This document shows positions 59,433 to 64,000 of a DNA stretch of 64,000 bases, piece by piece. Origin of the DNA: Rubrobacter_D sp963840835 (GTDB lineage Bacteria > Actinomycetota > Rubrobacteria > Rubrobacterales > Rubrobacteraceae); NCBI GenBank assembly GCA_963840835.1, contig CAWJAM010000009.1, positions 124,001 through 188,000 on the forward strand, in the 5' to 3' direction. The notes beneath the pieces were generated by a model. That model had not been told where the DNA came from. It was given only the letters and a program-made list of their open reading frames with translations, and made no database searches. How positions within the stretch are numbered: position 1 is the first letter of the stretch; every line of letters starts with the position of its first letter. The position numbers and the translations under genes are program-made.

Positions 59433-60497
59433 TTGCAGAGCACGACCGAGCGCGTAGGAATTCGAGAGTTGCTAGAGGCCGGCGTCCACTTCGGGCACCA
59501 GGCCAAGCGCTGGAACCCCAAGATGAAGCGCTACGTCTTCGCCCAGCGGGCCGGGGTCCACATCATCGATCTGGACCAGACGCTGACGCTTCTGGGGCAG
59601 GCCCTCGACTTCGTCCGCGGCGTCGCCGAGGCGAACCGCGAGGTCCTCTTCGTGGGGACGAAGAAGCAGGCCCAGATCCCGCTCGCCGAGGAGGCTTTAA
59701 GGAGCGGGCAGCCCTTCGTCGCGGAGCGCTACATCGGCGGGATGCTTACCAACTTCCAGACCATCATGCCCCGAATCCAGTACTTCAAGGACCTGGCGGT
59801 CAGGGTCGATGAAACCCCTGAGGAGGACAGGACGGGCAAGGATTGGTTCGCCCTGAACAGGGAGTACCAGAAGCTCAGGCGCAACTTCGCCGGCATAACA
59901 GAGATGGAGCGCCTACCCGGCGCGGTCTTCGTCATAGACCCCAAGCGCGAGGAGCTGCTGGTCAAGGAGGCAAACAGGCTCAAGATCCCCGTCCTCGCGT
60001 TGACCGATACCAACTGCGACCCCGAGGTCGTAGACTACGTCATCCCCGGCAACGACGACGCTATACGTTCGATCAGCTTGATCTCCAGGCTCGTCGCTGA
60101 CGCGATCATCCAGGGTAGGGGCGAGGAGTCGCAACCTGACGAACGTCCCGTGCCGCCGGTGATAGAAGACGCCACCGTGGAGGCGGAGGGCCAGGAGGTC
60201 TCCGCGACGAACGGAACCACCGATGCGCCGCCCGCCGAGCCGGCCGAACCGGAGAACGGGGCCACGGTCGTTCCTGAGGCTGTGCCCGAGACGGAAGCCA
60301 CGGCGGAGCCCGAAGTAGTCGTGGTCGAGTCTGAGGTCGTGGTCGAGCCCGAGGCGACGGAGGTCGAGGCGGCAGTGGTCGAGACAACGACGGAGGTCGA
60401 GGAAGAGGTGGTCGAGCCTGAGGTCGCCGCTGAGCCCGAGACAGAAGAGAGCGTAGAGGATGAGGCGCGGCAAAGCGAAGATACCGAGGAGAACTAG
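59433..60497 (+). CDS. rpsB: Ribosomal protein uS2 with long acidic tail
   Basis: A 354-residue small-subunit protein. Residues 1-230 are a full S2 (LLEAGVHFGHQAKRWNPKMK, FVGTKKQAQIPLAEEALRSG, VPGN-type IPGNDDAIRSISLISRLVAD). Residues 231-354 are an added low-complexity tail built of Glu, Val, Pro, Ala and Thr with almost no Lys/Arg. The family is normally 230-300 long. TTG 59433 follows AGAGAGGTAGAG. tsf starts 5 bases after the stop. Confidence 0.95.
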   Translation: MQSTTERVGIRELLEAGVHFGHQAKRWNPKMKRYVFAQRAGVHIIDLDQTLTLLGQALDFVRGVAEANREVLFVGTKKQAQIPLAEEALRSGQPFVAERYIGGMLTNFQTIMPRIQYFKDLAVRVDETPEEDRTGKDWFALNREYQKLRRNFAGITEMERLPGAVFVIDPKREELLVKEANRLKIPVLALTDTNCDPEVVDYVIPGNDDAIRSISLISRLVADAIIQGRGEESQPDERPVPPVIEDATVEAEGQEVSATNGTTDAPPAEPAEPENGATVVPEAVPETEATAEPEVVVVESEVVVEPEATEVEAAVVETTTEVEEEVVEPEVAAEPETEESVEDEARQSEDTEEN

Positions 60498-60502
60498 GAA
60501 CA

Positions 60503-61090
<588 letters not shown>

Positions 61091-61092
61091 TA

Positions 61093-61893
61093 GTGAGCTT
61101 GGACGAGTCCGCCAGACTTACGGGCGCGTTCGACGGGGCCGGGCCATCTGAGCTCGGCCCCGTAAAGCGTGTCGTCCTGAAGCTCTCGGGCGAGAGCCTC
61201 GCGGGCGACAGCGGCTACGGCATCGACCCCGCGAGCCTCGATTCGACGGCCCAGGGCGTCCTCGAGGCCGTCGAGGGAGGGGCCGAGCTGGCCGTAGTCG
61301 TAGGCGGCGGCAACATCTTCCGTGGCTCGCAAGTTGCCGACGAGCTCGGGATCGAGGGTGCAACGGCCGACTACATGGCCATGCTAGGCACCGTCATAAA
61401 CGCCATGGCCCTGCAGGCCGCCCTCGAAGGGCGCGGCGTCCCGACCAGGGTCCAGTCCGCCATAGTGATCCAGGAGGTCGCTGAGCCCTACATACGCAGG
61501 CGTGCGATCCGGCACCTCCAGAAGGGCCGCGTGGTCATCTTCGCCTCGGGGACTGGCAACCCCTTCTTCACGACCGACACGGGCGCCGCGCTCAGGGCGC
61601 TAGAGATCAACGCCGACGCCCTGCTCATGGCAAAGAACCGCGTCGACGGGGTCTACGACAGGGACCCGAGGCGCTACCCCGACGCGGCGCGTCTTCGGCG
61701 CCTGACTTACATGGACCTCCTCTCCAACAACCTCTCCGTCATGGACCACACGGCGGCCACGCTCTGCAGCGGCGAGAACTTGCCCATAGTAGTTTTCGAT
61801 ATACTCAAGGAGGGAAATCTGCGCCGCATCCTCAAAGGGGAAGAGGTGGGGTCGCTGGTGTGGGGCACGGCGAACGGTGGTGGAGGAGGCTAG
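61093..61893 (+). CDS. pyrH: Uridylate kinase
   Basis: A 266-residue amino-acid-kinase-fold enzyme making UDP from UMP. VVLKLSGESLAGDSGYGIDP, VVVGGGNIFRGSQVADELGI, TADYMAMLGTVINAMALQAA and FFTTDTGAALRALEINADAL are the family motifs. GTG 61093 gives about 25 extra N-terminal residues compared with most PyrH. TTG 61099 is an alternative. A long frame upstream overlaps tsf and is not used. Confidence 0.95.
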   Translation: MSLDESARLTGAFDGAGPSELGPVKRVVLKLSGESLAGDSGYGIDPASLDSTAQGVLEAVEGGAELAVVVGGGNIFRGSQVADELGIEGATADYMAMLGTVINAMALQAALEGRGVPTRVQSAIVIQEVAEPYIRRRAIRHLQKGRVVIFASGTGNPFFTTDTGAALRALEINADALLMAKNRVDGVYDRDPRRYPDAARLRRLTYMDLLSNNLSVMDHTAATLCSGENLPIVVFDILKEGNLRRILKGEEVGSLVWGTANGGGGG

Positions 61894-61894
61894 C

Positions 61895-62455
61895 ATGTCT
61901 GACGTTATAGATCTCACGGCTGCCGAGCGAAGGATGGGCGGGGCCGTCGAGTCGGTGAAGAGCAATTTCGCGACGATACGCACGGGTAGGGCGAACCCCT
62001 CGCTCCTGGACAGGATAGAGGTAGACGTCTACGGGAGTAGGATGGGCCTGAGGAGCGTCGCCAACGTCGGCGTGCCCGAGGCGCGGCTCCTCACCGTTAC
62101 TCCCTTCGACCCCAACTCCCTGAAAGATATCGAGCGGGCCATAAGGGACGCTGACATCGGCCTCAACCCCCAGAACGACGGCAAGATCCTGAGGCTCCCC
62201 ATACCCGAGCTGACGGAGGAGCGGCGCCGCGAACTGATTCGCATGGCCCGTAGCATGGCCGAGGAGGGGCGGGTCTCGGTCAGGAACGTGCGCCGCGACG
62301 AGATGAGGGACCTCCACGAGCTACGCAAGGAGGGCGAGATCTCCCAGGACGACGAGCACAGGGCCGAGGAGGAGCTGCAGAAGCTCACCGACGGCTACGT
62401 ACAGAGGGTCGAGGCTGCCCTTGCCGACAAGGAAGCCGAGCTCTCGGAGGTCTAA
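61895..62455 (+). CDS. frr: Ribosome recycling factor
   Basis: A 186-residue protein that splits post-termination ribosomes with EF-G. KSNFATIRTGRANPSLLDRI, LTVTPFDPNSLKDIERAIRD and LNPQNDGKILRLPIPELTEE are standard. ATG 61895 is chosen, one base after the pyrH stop (61891-61893). Its end contains the GGAGG used by uppS. Confidence 0.95.
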   Translation: MSDVIDLTAAERRMGGAVESVKSNFATIRTGRANPSLLDRIEVDVYGSRMGLRSVANVGVPEARLLTVTPFDPNSLKDIERAIRDADIGLNPQNDGKILRLPIPELTEERRRELIRMARSMAEEGRVSVRNVRRDEMRDLHELRKEGEISQDDEHRAEEELQKLTDGYVQRVEAALADKEAELSEV

Positions 62456-63205
62456 CTGCTGGAGCCCGCCGAGAAACGACTCCCCACCGGCGCCCCCGAG
62501 GCGCCTGTCCTCGACCCCGCGCTGACCCCGCACCACGTCGCCATCATCATGGACGGCAACGGACGCTGGGCGAAGCGGCGCTGGCTCCCCCGCGCCGCCG
62601 GCCACAGGGCCGGCATCTCGGTGCTGACACCCTTGCTGGAGACCGCGGGCCATGCGGGGGTAAAGACCCTCACCCTCTACGCGTTCTCGACGGAGAACTG
62701 GGCGCGTCCGGAGCGGGAGGTGAAGACCCTCATGAAGCTGTTCCTGCAGACGGCCCGCGAGAAGGTGCCCGAACTGAACGAGCGCGGGGCCAGGCTCCGC
62801 TTCCTCGGGAGGCGCGAGGGGCTACCTGACTCGGTCCTCGAAGCACTCCAGGAGGCCGAGGCGTTGACGGCGGACAACGACAGCCTCGACGTCTACATCG
62901 CGCTCAATTATGGCGGGCGGGCGGAGATCGTGGACGCCACCCGCCGGATCGTCGCCGACGGCCTCTCTCCCGAGGATGTGGACGAGAGGACCTTCGCCAG
63001 CTACCTCTACGCCCCCGACGTACCCGAGGTCGACCTCGTGATCCGGACCAGCGGTGAGTTGCGCGTCTCTAACTTTCTGCTCTGGCAGATAGCCTACGCG
63101 GAGTTCTACGTTACGGACACGCTCTGGCCGGACTTCTCCGCCGCGGAGTTTCTGCAGGCCATCGAGTCTTTCGCGTCCCGGACGAGGCGCCGGGGCGGCG
63201 TCTAG
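62456..63205 (+). CDS. uppS: Isoprenyl (undecaprenyl) diphosphate synthase with apparent CTG start
   Basis: A cis-prenyltransferase of about 249 residues that makes the lipid carrier for wall sugars. HVAIIMDGNGRWAKRR carries the catalytic Asp. LTLYAFSTENWARPEREVKT and LVIRTSGELRVSNFLLWQIA follow. The frame opens right after the frr stop (62453-62455) and reads CTG CTG GAG. No ATG, GTG or TTG occurs until ATG 62549, which would remove the strand before the catalytic Asp. GGAGG at 62446-62450 sits 5 bases before the first CTG and 8 before the second. Confidence 0.9.
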   Translation: MLEPAEKRLPTGAPEAPVLDPALTPHHVAIIMDGNGRWAKRRWLPRAAGHRAGISVLTPLLETAGHAGVKTLTLYAFSTENWARPEREVKTLMKLFLQTAREKVPELNERGARLRFLGRREGLPDSVLEALQEAEALTADNDSLDVYIALNYGGRAEIVDATRRIVADGLSPEDVDERTFASYLYAPDVPEVDLVIRTSGELRVSNFLLWQIAYAEFYVTDTLWPDFSAAEFLQAIESFASRTRRRGGV

Positions 63206-63211
63206 GAACCC

Positions 63212-63982
63212 GTGCTCCGTTGGAGGACAGTAACCGCCCTGGTGCTCGCCCCTATCACGCTCGCCGCCATCGTGATAGGGAAGTGGGCCATCCTCGCCGT
63301 CCTCCTCGTGGTGATAGCGGGGGCGGCCTACGAGCTCTCGCGCGCCCTCGAGCCCCTGCCCTTCCTGGCCGCGTTCGGGGCCGGGGCCCTCCCGCTCCTC
63401 CTCTCGATCCCTTACCGTGAGACCGGCGTCCTCGCGGGGGCTGTTGCCGGCCTGCCGTGGGCGCTGTTCTGGCTCGCCGGCAGGCCGGAGACGCGGACGC
63501 TGCGCGCAGTACTCGCCGTCTTGCTGATGTCGCTCTGGGTCGGCACGCCGCTGGCGCATCTCGGCCTGTTTCCCGATACTAGATACGGCGTCGTCCTCAT
63601 CCTCATAGCCGTTGTGGGGCCCTGGATCTCCGACTCCGGGGCGTATTTTGCCGGGCGCTTCTTCGGCCGTCGGATGCTGTTCCCGAGCCTGAGCCCGAAG
63701 AAGACCGTCGAGGGCGGCGCCGGTGGCCTCCTCTTGACCGTGCTGATAGTCGGCCCCATCGCTTACCTCCTCCTCGACTACACCCCCGCGAAGGCCCTGA
63801 TAATCGGGGCAGTCGTCTCAGTCTCCAGCCAATGCGGGGACCTCTTCGAATCGTCCCTGAAGCGCATACTCGACGTGAAGGATCTCGGCACCTTCCTCCC
63901 AGGCCACGGGGGGGTCCTCGACCGCATAGACAGCCTGCTCTTTACGGCCCCGGCGGTATACTACATCTCCCTGCTCGTATGA
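63212..63982 (+). CDS. cdsA: Phosphatidate cytidylyltransferase
   Basis: A 256-residue membrane enzyme making CDP-diacylglycerol from phosphatidate and CTP. About seven membrane segments. The signature runs DLFESSLKRILDVKDLGTFL and PGHGGVLDRIDSLLFTAP, and SPKKTVEGGAGG is intact. GTG 63212 lies 6 bases after uppS. It is complete, ending 18 bases before the window edge. Confidence 0.95.
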   Translation: MLRWRTVTALVLAPITLAAIVIGKWAILAVLLVVIAGAAYELSRALEPLPFLAAFGAGALPLLLSIPYRETGVLAGAVAGLPWALFWLAGRPETRTLRAVLAVLLMSLWVGTPLAHLGLFPDTRYGVVLILIAVVGPWISDSGAYFAGRFFGRRMLFPSLSPKKTVEGGAGGLLLTVLIVGPIAYLLLDYTPAKALIIGAVVSVSSQCGDLFESSLKRILDVKDLGTFLPGHGGVLDRIDSLLFTAPAVYYISLLV

Positions 63983-64000
63983 GATTGGAGTCAAAACCCC

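Overview
The window is high-GC DNA from an actinobacterium, most probably the deep-branching Rubrobacter lineage. The taxon is inferred from gene order and protein character, not from a database match. Supporting signs are heavy GTG/TTG start usage, a dprA-whiG-rpsB-tsf-pyrH-frr-uppS-cdsA block, an actinobacterial-type RsbW-like/SigB pair, an FMN riboswitch, and a bacterial AspRS of the non-discriminating type. Most of the window is core chromosome, with a few accessory patches.

Layout. 1-2252: end of a sugar (probably inositol) ABC transporter ATPase and iolD. 2253-4219: repeats and two convergent genes encoding degenerate receiver proteins. 4220-8605 (minus): a tightly coupled operon of a family-2 glycosyltransferase, an FAD oxidoreductase, a NodS-like methyltransferase, an acyl-CoA-dehydrogenase-like protein and a NodB-like deacetylase, behind aspS. 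10557-14403: a lipoprotein, a cysteine desulfurase, and a single-ORF fusion of an IscU/NifU scaffold with the tRNA thiouridylase MnmA. 14443-20399: a stress module (DUF948, YtxH-like, RsbW-like, SigB-like) that runs directly into alaS-ruvX-mltG. 20595-24265: an arylsulfotransferase-like Tat protein and a large membrane protein. 24339-28960: rpe, then an FMN riboswitch and ribD-ribE-ribBA-ribH. 28974-42408: rpmB, fakA-fakB, recG, an rsmD-coaD fusion, a DivIVA-like protein, yceD-rpmF, plsX-fabH-fabD-fabZ-fabG-acpP-fabF and rnc, a nearly continuous lipid and ribosome operon. 42639-43664: a homologue of pentameric ligand-gated ion channels. 43977-51570: smc-ftsY-ffh-rpsP-khpA-rimM-trmD. 51691-53969: two minus-strand accessory genes that separate trmD from rplS. 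54177-55473: rplS-rnhB-yraN. 55802-63982: comM-dprA-whiG-type sigma, then rpsB-tsf-pyrH-frr-uppS-cdsA.

Most genes overlap by 1-20 bases or are separated by less than 30, so translation is strongly coupled. The few intergenic gaps carry unusual DNA. One family is built from GTGCTGAC-type linkers alternating with short palindromes whose sequence differs from unit to unit. There is also a 33-base element centred on ATTCCCGCGAAAGCGGGAAT and several very long perfect hairpins. No rRNA, tRNA, insertion sequence, prophage or CRISPR array was recognised.

The most interesting items are the IscU-MnmA fusion with one ligand cysteine missing, the Nod-like biosynthetic cluster, the variable-palindrome repeats, the channel homologue, the receivers lacking the phospho-acceptor aspartate, and uppS, which has no ATG/GTG/TTG start and seems to begin at CTG.
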